A stretch of DNA of 64,000 bases from CAVOJV01 sp963696325 (GTDB lineage Bacteria > Pseudomonadota > Gammaproteobacteria > Competibacterales > Competibacteraceae): contig CAVOJV010000005.1 in NCBI GenBank assembly GCA_963696325.1, positions 62,001-126,000 on the forward strand, written 5' to 3'. Positions 1-8,513 of the stretch are shown piece by piece. Made by a program: the position numbers and the translations under genes. Under the pieces are notes generated by a model, which made no database searches, was not told the origin of the DNA, and saw nothing but the letters and a program-made list of their open reading frames with translations. Position 1 is the stretch's first letter, and each line of letters starts with the position of its first letter.

Positions 1-84
1 GAGGCGGCATGGACGAAAATGGATCTCAATAAGGACGGCAAGCTGGATGCCAACGAGATCAAATTAGGCTTTAACGACAAGTAG
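1..84 (+). CDS. C-terminal end of an EF-hand protein (partial)
   Basis: The window opens inside a reading frame that ends at a TAG at 82-84. The 27 visible residues contain a good EF-hand loop, DLNKDGKLDANE, with calcium-ligand residues at positions 1, 3, 5 and 12. The protein is therefore likely a small calcium-binding EF-hand protein, of the kind often exported in Gammaproteobacteria. The start lies outside the window, so its length, any signal peptide and the number of EF-hands are unknown. Confidence 0.6.
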   Translation, partial: EAAWTKMDLNKDGKLDANEIKLGFNDK

Positions 85-273
85 CCTTGCTTAACCGATG
101 AAAAATCGCCTGGGGTTTCTGGCGACCCTGGCATAACACCTGGACAATTGACCCCTGGTTGGTTAAATGAACTGGCCGGGGGTTGACCTATTCTGAACAG
201 CCTTCTACTGGCGAGCTGTCGGGCCGCTTGCTCAAGCCAGGTATCGCCGCGCCGCCGCAACGTTAGATTCCGC

Positions 274-1065
274 TCAAACCATCAACCGGTGCTTGATCAA
301 CTTGATGGCGAGCAGCAAGGTGAGTAGCGTGTAAACGGTAAGCACTGAGAGGTGCAGGAGAGGATTATCGAGCGGTAAGCCGGTAATCAGCGGCCGGACC
401 AGTTCCACAGCATGGATCAAGGGGAACCCCTGCGAGAGCCACTGAACAGCCGGGGGCATTTCTTCCAAGGGAAAGAACACGCCGCCGACCAGCAGCAGCG
501 GCGTAATGATCAAGGTGTTGTAGTACAGGAAGAAATCGTAGTTCTTCGCGAATGCCGTAATCACCAGGGCCATGGACGCAAAGCAAAGGCCCGTCAGCAG
601 CACGACGGGCAGGGCAAGCATCCCTTGCCAACTGGCAACTGCCCCCAGGAAAGCCGCTACAATCAGGATGGCGGCGCCACTGAACAGGCTCTTGGTCGCG
701 GCCCACACCACTTCGCCGATGACGATGTCCGGTACATCCAGTGGAGTGGCTCGCATGGCGTCCCAGGTTTTCTGGACATCCATGCGGGTGTAGGCGGAAT
801 ACATGCCTTCGAATGAAGCTGTCATCATGGCGCTGGAAACCACCATGCCCGAGGCGAGGAATACAATGTAGGGCATATTTTGAACGTTGCCCACAAAACT
901 GCCCAGTCCATAGCCGAGGCCCAGCAGGTATAACAGGGGTTCGCCGAAGTTGCCGAGCAGCGCCGGGCCAGCCAGCTTTACCCAGACGCGGAAATTGCGC
1001 TTCCATACCGGGAACCAGCGTATTGTCGCAGCGCCGTGTGGGATTGCGTATCTGAACAGATCCAT
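274..1065 (-). CDS. ABC-2 type exporter permease, NodJ-like
   Basis: Integral membrane subunit of an ABC-2 exporter, 263 residues, the usual size of NodJ/DrrB-type permeases. Six hydrophobic segments are visible (about residues 30-50, 65-85, 110-140, 145-170, 175-195 and 235-255). The C-terminal part has the family signature GGVFFPLEEMPPAVQWLSQ, followed by PLIHAVELVRPL. The gene lies 11 bp downstream of an ATPase gene on the same strand, so the two form one exporter. In rhizobia NodIJ exports lipo-oligosaccharide; outside rhizobia this subfamily is widespread and the substrate is not known. The call as ABC-2 permease is firm, the substrate is open. Confidence 0.9.
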   Translation of the reverse strand: MDLFRYAIPHGAATIRWFPVWKRNFRVWVKLAGPALLGNFGEPLLYLLGLGYGLGSFVGNVQNMPYIVFLASGMVVSSAMMTASFEGMYSAYTRMDVQKTWDAMRATPLDVPDIVIGEVVWAATKSLFSGAAILIVAAFLGAVASWQGMLALPVVLLTGLCFASMALVITAFAKNYDFFLYYNTLIITPLLLVGGVFFPLEEMPPAVQWLSQGFPLIHAVELVRPLITGLPLDNPLLHLSVLTVYTLLTLLLAIKLIKHRLMV

Positions 1066-1076
1066 ATTGGCTCTCC

Positions 1077-2000
1077 CTATTGGCCGTCCCGCAGTTCGCG
1101 GCCGGTCAGTTTCACGAAGACATCCTCCAGATTGGCTGGCCGGTGCAAATAGGACAGATTGGGCTGTTGGTTCACCGCTTCCAGCAAGGGCAGTTCGTCG
1201 CTGGCGTAATAGAACAGGGTTTCCCCGACTTGCTCGCTGCGCGCCGCCAACTCGACCGCTACCTCTCGGTGCCAGGTCTCCAGCCCGGGTCCAAAGACCT
1301 CTACCACATGCGGCTCGATGTACTTGCGGATCAGGTCGTCGGGGCGGCCGCTATCCAGAATGTGTCCGTGGTCCATAACCGTGACGCGATCGCAGAGGCG
1401 TTGCGCCTCTTCCATGTAGTGGGTTGTCAGCACCAATGTCATCCCTTGGGCGCGCAATGCGCGCAGCCGTTGCCAGATAAGCTGGCGCGCCTGGGGGTCT
1501 AGGCCAGTTGTCGGCTCGTCCAGGATCAGCAGTTCAGGCGCGTTGATCAACGCCCGGATCAGGGACAGACGCCTTTGCATGCCGCCGGATAGTGTCGCGA
1601 TATGGGCGTCCCGCTTCCCCGCCAAGGACGCAAAATCCAGCAGGTCCTGAATGCGCTCATCCAGCTTCGCGCCGTGTAGGCCGAAATAGCCGGCATAGGT
1701 GCGCAGATTCTCGGCGACGGTGAAATCCGGGTCGAGGTTGTCTTTCTGCGGCACGACGCCGGTACATCGCCGCATCATTGTAGCCTCGTCAGGAATCGCA
1801 TGACCGAGCACGTGCAGTTGGCCGGAGGAAGGTGGCGTATTGCCAATCAGCATGCGCAGAAACGTAGTCTTGCCGGCGCCATTTGGGCCGAGCAGTCCCC
1901 AGCATTCGCCGGCTCGCACCTGCACATCGACGCCATCGACCGCCGTATGATTGCCGTAGCGCTTGGTTAGTTTGTCTGCCTTAATAATGGAGGTCGTCAT
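1077..2000 (-). CDS. ABC exporter ATP-binding protein, NodI-like
   Basis: Cytoplasmic ATPase of the exporter encoded with the downstream permease; 307 residues, as in NodI/DrrA. Walker A is GPNGAGKTT (about residue 40), the signature is LSGGMQRRLSL, Walker B is LLILDEPTTGLD, and the switch His is in LTTHYMEEAQRLCDRV. A C-terminal region of about 80 residues after the nucleotide-binding domain is typical of the DrrA/NodI group. The start MTTSIIKADKLTKRYG fits family N-termini. The two-gene operon reads ATPase then permease. Confidence 0.92.
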   Translation of the reverse strand: MTTSIIKADKLTKRYGNHTAVDGVDVQVRAGECWGLLGPNGAGKTTFLRMLIGNTPPSSGQLHVLGHAIPDEATMMRRCTGVVPQKDNLDPDFTVAENLRTYAGYFGLHGAKLDERIQDLLDFASLAGKRDAHIATLSGGMQRRLSLIRALINAPELLILDEPTTGLDPQARQLIWQRLRALRAQGMTLVLTTHYMEEAQRLCDRVTVMDHGHILDSGRPDDLIRKYIEPHVVEVFGPGLETWHREVAVELAARSEQVGETLFYYASDELPLLEAVNQQPNLSYLHRPANLEDVFVKLTGRELRDGQ

Positions 2001-2387
2001 GGTATCGCGGGTTGGTAATAGAGATTGTCGCGGCTCATGGCCGCTCCTGAGATTATTATGGTCAACGTGCGTCTGGAATGGACTCGCTCGAGCTAGGCAA
2101 AGCCAGGGTTACACAACTGTTTTGCCAAGGTCATTCTCCTTGGTGCATTATTCCCCTGAATGGCGTGCGCTACCTGCGGGGCAGGGCGTCCAGTCTTGTT
2201 GTTAATCGCTTGGTAAGGGCAATAACTTGAAGAGGTTAGCATTATAATGGTGGAATCCGATCAGCGGGTAAGTTTGTTTAGTTTGCCGCACAGCACCTAG
2301 TGTAGCCGTGGGCGGACCATTGCATGATTTTTGCGCGCTGCTACCCTCTAACTTGCTACCCGCGTTGCCGTAGGGTAAAGCACCCCT
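2001..2387. other. intergenic region, no gene seen
   Basis: This 387-bp spacer separates the minus-strand exporter operon from the plus-strand DUF1249 gene, so it must hold divergent promoters. A TATAAT is present at 2243-2248, but no matching -35 element lies at normal spacing. No convincing ORF, RNA gene or terminator was seen. Confidence 0.4.
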
Positions 2388-2849
2388 ATGATCCTCCTAC
2401 ATGACTATGATTGTCGTTCCAGGCTGCAGGATTGGCCAGGTACCTTTGCGAGCCTGATGGACCTGTATGAACGCAACTATATCGGTATACGCCGTCTGAT
2501 TCCTATCATGCCGCCTGTCAACACCTGTTGGGTATCGCGAGTGCCGAACGGTCTGCCCCTCCACCTGGAAATCAACGAGCGGTTCCGCTACACCACGGAG
2601 CTTTCCCTAACCTATCATTTTTTCAGGGAGGGGGGTGTCGTGGTCGAACCTGATTTGCGCATACGGGTTTATCATGATGCACGGCTCGCAGAGGTTGTGA
2701 CGGCGCATTTGCGTAGCTTACCCGGCTTCAAGACAGCGGAAGAAAGCACTGGAGCGCAGCTACGTTCCCGCTGGCATGTTAACCGGTTTCTTTTTAAATG
2801 GTTGAACTACTCCCTTCATCAGGGTCACCGCTTTGCCGAAAGTGCCTAG
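2388..2849 (+). CDS. DUF1249 (YqiB-like) protein
   Basis: Small cytoplasmic protein of 153 residues that matches the DUF1249/YqiB family by pattern: an N-terminal LMDLYERNYIGIRRLIP segment, then the conserved LEINERFRYTTELSLTYHF block and a basic, aromatic C-terminus (RWHVNRFLFKWLNYSLHQGH). Function is unknown; in enterobacteria yqiB sits beside ADP-ribose pyrophosphatase and cpdA genes, which are not present here. The next gene is iscR, separated by its own promoter, so this is probably a monocistronic gene. The first about 20 residues are not conserved in the family as I know it, so the start could lie a few codons further in. Confidence 0.8.
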   Translation: MILLHDYDCRSRLQDWPGTFASLMDLYERNYIGIRRLIPIMPPVNTCWVSRVPNGLPLHLEINERFRYTTELSLTYHFFREGGVVVEPDLRIRVYHDARLAEVVTAHLRSLPGFKTAEESTGAQLRSRWHVNRFLFKWLNYSLHQGHRFAESA

Positions 2850-2895
2850 TTGACGACTTAATTAAATACTGGTAATAGCTGGAACTGTTCCAGAT

Positions 2896-2933
2896 TTAGT
2901 TGACCGAATTAGTAAACTATCCTATTTTATAAT
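2896..2933 (+). promoter_or_regulatory. iscR promoter with type 1 IscR box
   Basis: A TTGACC -35 (2900-2905) is followed after 17 bp by TATTTT (2923-2928). The segment 2896-2920 matches the E. coli type 1 IscR operator consensus (ATASYYGACTRWWWYAGTCRRSTAT) at 22 of 25 positions by eye, and it overlaps the -35. This implies repression of iscR by its own [2Fe-2S] form, as in E. coli. Confidence 0.7.
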
Positions 2934-2986
2934 CATTTGGTTAAAAGGTATTACCAAACCCGCTGTGCAACTATCTGGGTGCTGCC

Positions 2987-3463
2987 ATGAGACTCTCCAC
3001 AAAAGGCCGCTATGCGGTCACCGCCATGATGGATATTGCTATCCATGACAAGCTTGGCCCCGTCACTCTGGCGGATATCTCGCAATGCCAGGGCATTTCA
3101 CTGTCCTACCTGGAGCAGTTATTCGCCAAACTTCGCAAGCGAGGTTTGGTGGAAGGCGTGAGAGGTCCAGGTGGTGGTTATCGCTTGGCCAGGCCGGCGG
3201 CGGGGATCACCGTCGCTGATATCATCAGTGCCGTGGATGAAAGAGTCGATGCCACGCGCTGTGGCGGGCGCGAGGATTGTCACGAGGGTCTCCGCTGCCT
3301 GACCCATGAGTTGTGGAGCGACCTCAGCCAGCAGATTTTCTCCTTCCTGGAGGGGATTACCCTGGCGCAGTTCGTCGAGCGTCCCAAGGTGCGGGAAGTG
3401 GTGACGCGCCAGAATACCATGCATGTGCGCAGCCACAACACGGAAAAAACGGCAGCAGCTTGA
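2987..3463 (+). CDS. iscR: Fe-S cluster assembly transcriptional regulator IscR
   Basis: Rrf2-family winged-helix regulator of 158 residues that senses [2Fe-2S] clusters and controls Fe-S biogenesis. The N-terminal MRLSTKGRYAVTAMMDIA, the helix-turn-helix with SLSYLEQLFAKLRKRGLV, and the wing GPGGGYRLAR are all typical. The cluster ligands are complete with E. coli spacing: Cys-x5-Cys-x5-Cys-x2-His in CGGREDCHEGLRCLTH. The start follows a promoter carrying an IscR box. Unusually, iscS, iscU and iscA do not follow: the next gene is a convergent ketoacyl synthase 28 bp away, so iscR is separated from the isc operon here. Confidence 0.95.
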   Translation: MRLSTKGRYAVTAMMDIAIHDKLGPVTLADISQCQGISLSYLEQLFAKLRKRGLVEGVRGPGGGYRLARPAAGITVADIISAVDERVDATRCGGREDCHEGLRCLTHELWSDLSQQIFSFLEGITLAQFVERPKVREVVTRQNTMHVRSHNTEKTAAA

Positions 3464-3491
3464 GCGTTATTGTCCCCGGCAATGATCGTTT

Positions 3492-4616
3492 TCAGTTCAG
3501 TTTGCGAACCACGACATTGCCGACGGAATACCCGGCGCCAAAGGAACAAATCAATCCCAAGTCACCCGCATTGAGATCGCCATGATACTTATGAAAGGCG
3601 ATGATGGAGCCTGCTGAACTGGTATTGGCATACTCATCCAAAATCACGGGCGCTTCCAATGGGGCAGGGTCACGTCCCAGCACCTTCTTGATAATCAGTT
3701 GATTCATATTGAGATTGGCCTGGTGTAACCAAAAGCGTTTCAGTTCGGCCACGGTCAGTCCAAGCTCAGCCAGATGTTCCTTGATCACCTCAGCCACCAG
3801 GGGTGTGACTTCCTTGAATACCTTGCGGCCCTGTTGAACAAAGAGTTTGTCCACCGCACCAATTCCTGCCGGCGCGGTGCGGTTCAGAAAGCCGGCGTTG
3901 TTGCGAATATTGCTGGAAAAATGGGTCTTGAGCTTGCTGCCGAGGATTTCAAACGGATGGCCGGCGCTACAGGTATCAGCGCTCTCCATGACTACGGCTG
4001 TGCAGACATCCCCAAAAATGAAGTGGCTGTCGCGGTCGCGAAAATTCAGATGTCCGGAACATATTTCCGGATTGACCATGAGCACGCAGCGAGCATTCTC
4101 ACTGCGCAACATGTCGGCGGCGGTCTGCATACCAAACGTGGCTGACGAACAGGCTACGTTCATATCGAAACCGAAACCATCGATGCCAAGCGCCTCCTGA
4201 ACCTCGATTGCCATCGCCGGATAAGCGCGCTGCATGTTGGAGCAGGCCACTAGTACGGCATCTATGTCGGCGACTGTCTTCCGGGCTGCGACCAGGGCGT
4301 CCTGGGCAGCTTGAACCGCTATTTCGGCCTGGATGGAGAGCTCGTCGTTGGAACGTTCAGGCAACCGTGGGCACATGATGGCAGGGTCCAGGATGCCGTT
4401 CTTGTCCATGACATAGCGGCTCTGGATGCCGGAGGCTTTGACGATGAAGTCGGTGCTGGACTCCAGCAGAGGTTGCAGGCTGCCCGCCTCGATCTGTAAC
4501 CGATGTTCTTCGTTGTAGTCATGCACGAACGCATTAAAGGCAGTAACCAGTTCAGCGTTGTTGATTGAGTGAGGAGGAGTGTAGAGTCCCGTCCCGCTGA
4601 TAACTATTTTCCGCAC
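3492..4616 (-). CDS. beta-ketoacyl-ACP synthase III, FabH2/PA3286-like
   Basis: Thiolase-fold condensing enzyme of 374 residues, longer than housekeeping FabH (about 320) and close in length and sequence pattern to the Pseudomonas PA3286 type, which condenses medium-chain acyl-CoA with malonyl-ACP to feed beta-oxidation products into fatty acid synthesis. The catalytic Cys is in NVACSSATFG, the His in FWLHQANLNMNQLI, and the Asn in YANTSSAGS, so the Cys-His-Asn triad is complete. The conserved LPERSNDE segment near the N-terminus also fits this subfamily. The gene is monocistronic and convergent with iscR. Substrate specificity is inferred from resemblance only. Confidence 0.85.
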   Translation of the reverse strand: MRKIVISGTGLYTPPHSINNAELVTAFNAFVHDYNEEHRLQIEAGSLQPLLESSTDFIVKASGIQSRYVMDKNGILDPAIMCPRLPERSNDELSIQAEIAVQAAQDALVAARKTVADIDAVLVACSNMQRAYPAMAIEVQEALGIDGFGFDMNVACSSATFGMQTAADMLRSENARCVLMVNPEICSGHLNFRDRDSHFIFGDVCTAVVMESADTCSAGHPFEILGSKLKTHFSSNIRNNAGFLNRTAPAGIGAVDKLFVQQGRKVFKEVTPLVAEVIKEHLAELGLTVAELKRFWLHQANLNMNQLIIKKVLGRDPAPLEAPVILDEYANTSSAGSIIAFHKYHGDLNAGDLGLICSFGAGYSVGNVVVRKLN

Positions 4617-5132
4617 ACTAATTCCTTATTCAGACCTATGGTTGTTGACTGTCTTATGCCTTCCTGACAACGCTGACTCTGTCCATTCTTCGAGATAAAG
4701 AAAGGATAGGAGTGTCGCTACAAATGAAAAACCTCTTGATCAGGGCTGATTGATCAAGAGGTTTTGCTTGCTGAAAGCCAAGTTACTTGGCCAACCTGCG
4801 TTTATCCTTTGCAGACAGCAACCTCTGTTGAGATGAATTTTGAAATCAAACTGAAATATAGCATAGTACACACCGCTTTGGGCAGTGGCTGAGTTTTCCG
4901 GTTAATGCTTTCGAACGAAAAGCCGCAGCGGTGGGAAATGCCGGCGCCCATCGCGCGGGCGTGGGTTGTAATAGGTGCGAATAATTACCCTTGGATGCTT
5001 TTTAATAAGTTTGCCCTTTCATGCTTTTTCGAATACGTTTGTGTTATATCCCCACGAGAGAGAAAGGCCTGAACGAACTGTTAAGCCAAAGCGTCCACTT
5101 TTGTGCATGACAACGAAGATCTGCCCCTGCCC
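4617..5132. other. intergenic region between fabH2-like gene and aroC
   Basis: This 516-bp divergent spacer holds a strong hairpin with A- and T-tracts (annotated separately) at 4728-4765, and otherwise AT-rich DNA. A 9-codon ORF beginning at the ATG at 4724 runs through the hairpin's left arm after a purine-rich segment; I see no reason to treat it as a leader peptide for aroC. No tRNA or protein gene was found. Confidence 0.45.
4728..4765. terminator. bidirectional terminator-like hairpin
   Basis: Two perfect 15-nt arms (4728-4742, beginning AAAACCTCTTG, and 4751-4765) surround an 8-nt loop. The outer part of the stem is A4/T4, so transcripts from either side would end in U-rich RNA. No gene converges on it, so it may end a short untranslated transcript or block antisense read-through. 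Confidence 0.65.
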
Positions 5133-6233
5133 ATGTCTGGAAATAGCTACGGAAAACTGTTTACCGTCACCACCTTCGGTGAGTCTCATGGCCTTGCCCT
5201 GGGGGCTATAGTCGATGGTTGTCCCCCAGGCATGGTGCTGTCCGAGGTGGATATTCAAGTGGAATTGGATCGTCGTCGTCCCGGCAAGAGCCGTCATACC
5301 ACGCAGCGCCGAGAACCCGATGCAGTGAAGATTCTCTCCGGCGTGTTCGAAGGCAAGACCACCGGCGCCCCCATCGGCATGCTCATCGAGAACAGGGACC
5401 AGCGCTCCAAGGACTATAGCGAGATATTGGACCGCTTCCGGCCCGGCCACGCCGACTATACCTATCACCAGAAGTACGGTATTCGCGACTATCGGGGCGG
5501 TGGCCGCTCCTCGGCCCGCGAGACCGCCATGCGGGTGGCTGCCGGGGCGATCGCCAAAAAGTATCTGCACGAACGCTATGGGGTCATGATCCGCGGCTAC
5601 CTGGCCCAACTCGGCCCGATCCGTCCCGACAAACTTCTTTGGGAAACGGTGGATGATAACCCCTTCTTCTGCCCGGACCCGGACAAGGTTGTGGAACTGG
5701 AAGCTTTCATGGATGCCTTGCGAAAATCCGGGGATTCGATCGGCGCGCGGGTGACGGTGGTGGCAAGCCGGGTGCCGGTGGGCTGGGGCGAACCGATTTT
5801 CGACCGCCTGGACGCCGATCTGGCCCACGCACTGATGAGCATCAATGCGGTGAAAGGGGTGGAGATCGGAGCCGGTTTCGCCTCGGTGACACAGCACGGC
5901 ACCGAGCACCGGGACGAGATGACGCCGCAGGGGTTTCTCAGCAATAACGCTGGCGGTGTCTTGGGAGGCATCTCCACGGGCCAGGATATCGTCGCCAGCA
6001 TTGCCCTCAAGCCCACTTCTAGCATCCGCGTGCCGGGCAGGAGCATCAATCTGCGCGGCGAACCGGTGGAAGTTGTCACCAAAGGGCGTCACGATCCCTG
6101 CGTCGGCATCCGTGCTACCCCTATCGCCGAGGCCATGGTGGCGATTGTATTGATGGACCATGCGCTACGCCACCGCGCCCAGAACCTGGACGTGACGACG
6201 GCGACCCCGCCTCTTCCCGGTTCAGTTGCTTGA
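5133..6233 (+). CDS. aroC: chorismate synthase
   Basis: FMN-dependent lyase that converts 5-enolpyruvylshikimate 3-phosphate to chorismate, the last common step of aromatic amino acid synthesis. With the start at 5133 (MSGNSYGKLFTVTTFGESHG) the protein is 366 residues, the normal length; an upstream in-frame ATG at 5103 would add ten residues that the family lacks. The signatures GESHG, RRRPGKSRHTTQRREPD, RGGGRSSARETAMRVAAGA and GISTGQDIV are all present. The MFS gene that follows overlaps or abuts the stop and is probably co-transcribed. Confidence 0.96.
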   Translation: MSGNSYGKLFTVTTFGESHGLALGAIVDGCPPGMVLSEVDIQVELDRRRPGKSRHTTQRREPDAVKILSGVFEGKTTGAPIGMLIENRDQRSKDYSEILDRFRPGHADYTYHQKYGIRDYRGGGRSSARETAMRVAAGAIAKKYLHERYGVMIRGYLAQLGPIRPDKLLWETVDDNPFFCPDPDKVVELEAFMDALRKSGDSIGARVTVVASRVPVGWGEPIFDRLDADLAHALMSINAVKGVEIGAGFASVTQHGTEHRDEMTPQGFLSNNAGGVLGGISTGQDIVASIALKPTSSIRVPGRSINLRGEPVEVVTKGRHDPCVGIRATPIAEAMVAIVLMDHALRHRAQNLDVTTATPPLPGSVA

Positions 6234-6264
6234 AGCACACCCCGGTTGCCCCCGCGCTGGGGGG

Positions 6265-7413
6265 GTGAGCGTGGTCGATACCTCGCTTTACCTGCGATTG
6301 TCGGGTTTTTACCTGTTTTACTTCGCCACCCTCGGTGTCTTCGTGCCATATTGGAGTCTGTATCTCCAGTCCTTAGGTTTCGAACCGTCCCGGATCGGCG
6401 AACTCACTGCCATCACCCTGGCCACCAAGGTGGTAGCCCCGAATGTGTGGGGCTGGATTGGCGACAGCATGGGCAGGCGCATGGCCATTGTGCGCTTGGC
6501 GTGTCTGGCTGGGGGGCTATGCTTTGCCGGTGTCTATCTGGCCAGAGATTCTTTTGCTGGACTGGCGCTGGTGATGTTGTTGTTCAGCTTCTTTTGGAAT
6601 GCCGCACTGCCCCAGTTCGAAGTAAATACCTTGAACCATTTGGGCAGGGAGGTTCATCGTTACAGCAGCATTCGCCTGTGGGGGTCAGTGGGTTTTATCG
6701 TCATGGCCGTGCTCGTGGGCGCCCTCCTACAGCACCTGGGCGTGGGTATTGTGCCAATGGTGTTGCTGGGGTTGTTCGCTGCCCTTTGGCTGAACAGCAT
6801 CATGGTGCCGGAACATGCGATAGGGTACCGACGCCTCGAACATGAATCGATAACTCGGGTATTACGCCAGCCAAGGATAATGGTTTTTTTCCTGGTGTGC
6901 TTTCTTATTCAGGCTAGCCATGGGCCGTACTACGCTTTTTTTTCCATTTATTTGCAGGAACGGGGCTATTCTCGTGACTTGATTGGTGGTCTTTGGGGCT
7001 TGGCTGTGACCGCCGAAGTGGGGGTATTCCTGCTTATGCCCTGGCTGCTACCGCGTTTCGGAGGGCGGCGATTGATTTTGGTGACCCTGGCGCTTACCAG
7101 TCTGCGCTGGTTGCTGATCGGTGGCTTCGCCGCCAATCTGCCCCTGCTATTGCTTGCCCAGACCCTGCATGCGTTTAGCTTCGGCGTCTATCATGCGGTG
7201 GCTATTTCGCTGATCCACCGGTTTTTTACAGGACCCCACCAGGGTCGCGGGCAGGCCCTTTACAGCAGTTTAAGCTTTGGTGCCGGTGGGGCGCTAGGCA
7301 GTCTTGCCGCAGGTTATCTGTGGACCAGTTTGGGAGCGGAGATGACGTATGTTCTAGCTGGAGGCTTGAGTGCGTTCGGGTTGCTGGTAGCTGCGTGGGG
7401 TTTACGCCTTTAG
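6265..7413 (+). CDS. MFS transporter, HcaT / 3-phenylpropionate-type
   Basis: Twelve-helix membrane protein (about 382 residues) of the MFS_1-like group that includes HcaT of E. coli. The N-terminal LRLSGFYLFYFATLGVFVPYW is characteristic of that group, as are the paired RLWGSVGFI and the second-half DLIGGLWGLAVTAEVGVF blocks. I chose a GTG start at 6265, just after a G-rich stretch; the frame is open back to 6226, overlapping aroC. The true substrate cannot be read from sequence; members are annotated as carriers for phenylpropionate or unknown organic acids. Probably second gene of an aroC operon. Confidence 0.8.
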   Translation: MSVVDTSLYLRLSGFYLFYFATLGVFVPYWSLYLQSLGFEPSRIGELTAITLATKVVAPNVWGWIGDSMGRRMAIVRLACLAGGLCFAGVYLARDSFAGLALVMLLFSFFWNAALPQFEVNTLNHLGREVHRYSSIRLWGSVGFIVMAVLVGALLQHLGVGIVPMVLLGLFAALWLNSIMVPEHAIGYRRLEHESITRVLRQPRIMVFFLVCFLIQASHGPYYAFFSIYLQERGYSRDLIGGLWGLAVTAEVGVFLLMPWLLPRFGGRRLILVTLALTSLRWLLIGGFAANLPLLLLAQTLHAFSFGVYHAVAISLIHRFFTGPHQGRGQALYSSLSFGAGGALGSLAAGYLWTSLGAEMTYVLAGGLSAFGLLVAAWGLRL

Positions 7414-7443
7414 TTCACGATGGCTGCGCACACGAGGACGAAC

Positions 7444-7959
7444 ATGGACAAACTGAGAATTGTCAGAGCCGATATCACGGCTATGCAGGTAGACGCTATC
7501 GTCAATGCCGCCAACAGTGCCTTGTTGAGTGGCGGCGGGGTATGTGGTGCCATTCATCGGGTCGCCGGCCCGGAATTGCAAGCCGAGTGTCTGATCTTGG
7601 GCGGCTGCGAGACTGGGCAGGCCAAGATCACCAAGGGTTACCGGTTGCCAGCTCGGTACGTGATCCACGCCGTGGGGCCAGTCTGGCGGGGTGGCTATAA
7701 CGGCGAGCCGGAATTGCTCGCTTCTTGCTACCGTAACAGCTTGCAGTTGGCGGTGAAGTATGGGATTCGCACTATCGCTTTTCCCGCCATCAGTTGCGGA
7801 ATATTCGGTTATCCGGTGCAGGAGGCGGCACTGATCGCTGTACAGGAAGTGAAAAATTTTCTTAACGCAGATAACAGACTCGATCTTGTCTGCCTTACCT
7901 GTCTGGATGGCGATGTCTATTCGGCTTATGAGCAAGTCTTGCGGCGTTTAAATGCATGA
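7444..7959 (+). CDS. macrodomain protein, O-acetyl-ADP-ribose deacetylase (YmdB) type
   Basis: Single macrodomain of about 171 residues, the usual size of YmdB/MacroD-type hydrolases that remove ADP-ribose from acetyl groups or acidic side chains. The ligand-binding N-terminal loop reads VDAIVNAANSALLSGGGV, followed by AIHRVAG; the second loop AFPAISCGIFGYPVQEAA binds the phosphates. The start at 7444 is taken because MDKLRIVRADIT is the family N-terminus. It sits 30 bp after the MFS gene on the same strand. Which ADP-ribosylated substrate it acts on is unknown. Confidence 0.88.
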   Translation: MDKLRIVRADITAMQVDAIVNAANSALLSGGGVCGAIHRVAGPELQAECLILGGCETGQAKITKGYRLPARYVIHAVGPVWRGGYNGEPELLASCYRNSLQLAVKYGIRTIAFPAISCGIFGYPVQEAALIAVQEVKNFLNADNRLDLVCLTCLDGDVYSAYEQVLRRLNA

Positions 7960-8027
7960 TCACAGTGGCGTTAAAAACCGTAGCTCACCTGTTGGTTGCA
8001 GATGCAAGGGTGTGCTATGAGCCTGGA

Positions 8028-8381
8028 TCATATATCCACGCTGACTGGAAGCGCTGGATGCTCGGCGAGCGTGCTGAATGTTTTCAGTTCCGCTGTGGTA
8101 GCAGCGTCCGGGCTGCTTTGACAAGCGGGTAACCGACCCCACACCTCGCGCTCCTCAAGCAGAGACATGAAGGCAGTTTCGAGCATCCTTATGTAGGCTT
8201 CGTTGTCGAGCGTAGCCTTGGGGATATCGACAGAGTTGCCGATTTTCACTGGGGTTTCACCGCGCGTTTCGATGGGTATCTTGATCTCCAAGGCAAAGAA
8301 CGCGGTGGCCGTGACTACGACTACGAAGAGAAGCAGGGCCGCAGGTAGGGCTAGTTGAAGCGATCGACGACATGCGTTCAT
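8028..8381 (-). CDS. hypothetical membrane-anchored protein
   Basis: Open frame for 117 residues with a basic N-terminus (MNACRRS) and one strong hydrophobic helix at about residues 8-30, then a soluble part of about 85 residues. The arrangement suggests an inner-membrane anchor or uncleaved signal with the rest in the periplasm. I do not recognise the family. It is divergent from the methyltransferase-like gene, and the two share a very AT-rich upstream region. It has ordinary GC-rich codon use, which supports a real gene. Confidence 0.55.
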   Translation of the reverse strand: MNACRRSLQLALPAALLLFVVVVTATAFFALEIKIPIETRGETPVKIGNSVDIPKATLDNEAYIRMLETAFMSLLEEREVWGRLPACQSSPDAATTAELKTFSTLAEHPALPVSVDI

Positions 8382-8513
8382 GGCATTTACCTGTACAATT
8401 GCAACTTGTCATGTACAAAAAAATTACACATAAGTAAGTAAGATGTCAATAAAATACAAAAATATAATTTACAAATAATATACATGGTACCTTTTTAATT
8501 ATACAACATTTAT
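8382..8513. promoter_or_regulatory. AT-rich divergent promoter region
   Basis: This 132-bp segment is roughly 80% A+T in an otherwise GC-rich window and lies between two divergent genes. It contains a TATAAT-like run near 8461-8468 and two TGTACA palindromes near its left end, about 20 bp apart, which could be regulator sites. Promoter function is inferred from position and composition. Confidence 0.5.

Noticed and set aside
2243..2248. TATAAT -10 box upstream of the DUF1249 gene
   Set aside because: No -35-like sequence at 16-18 bp; the nearest TTGGTA is 27 bp away.
4724..4753. Nine-codon leader peptide (MKNLLIRAD) with attenuator hairpin upstream of aroC
   Set aside because: No aromatic codons, and it lies nearly 400 bp from aroC; the hairpin arm explains the ORF.
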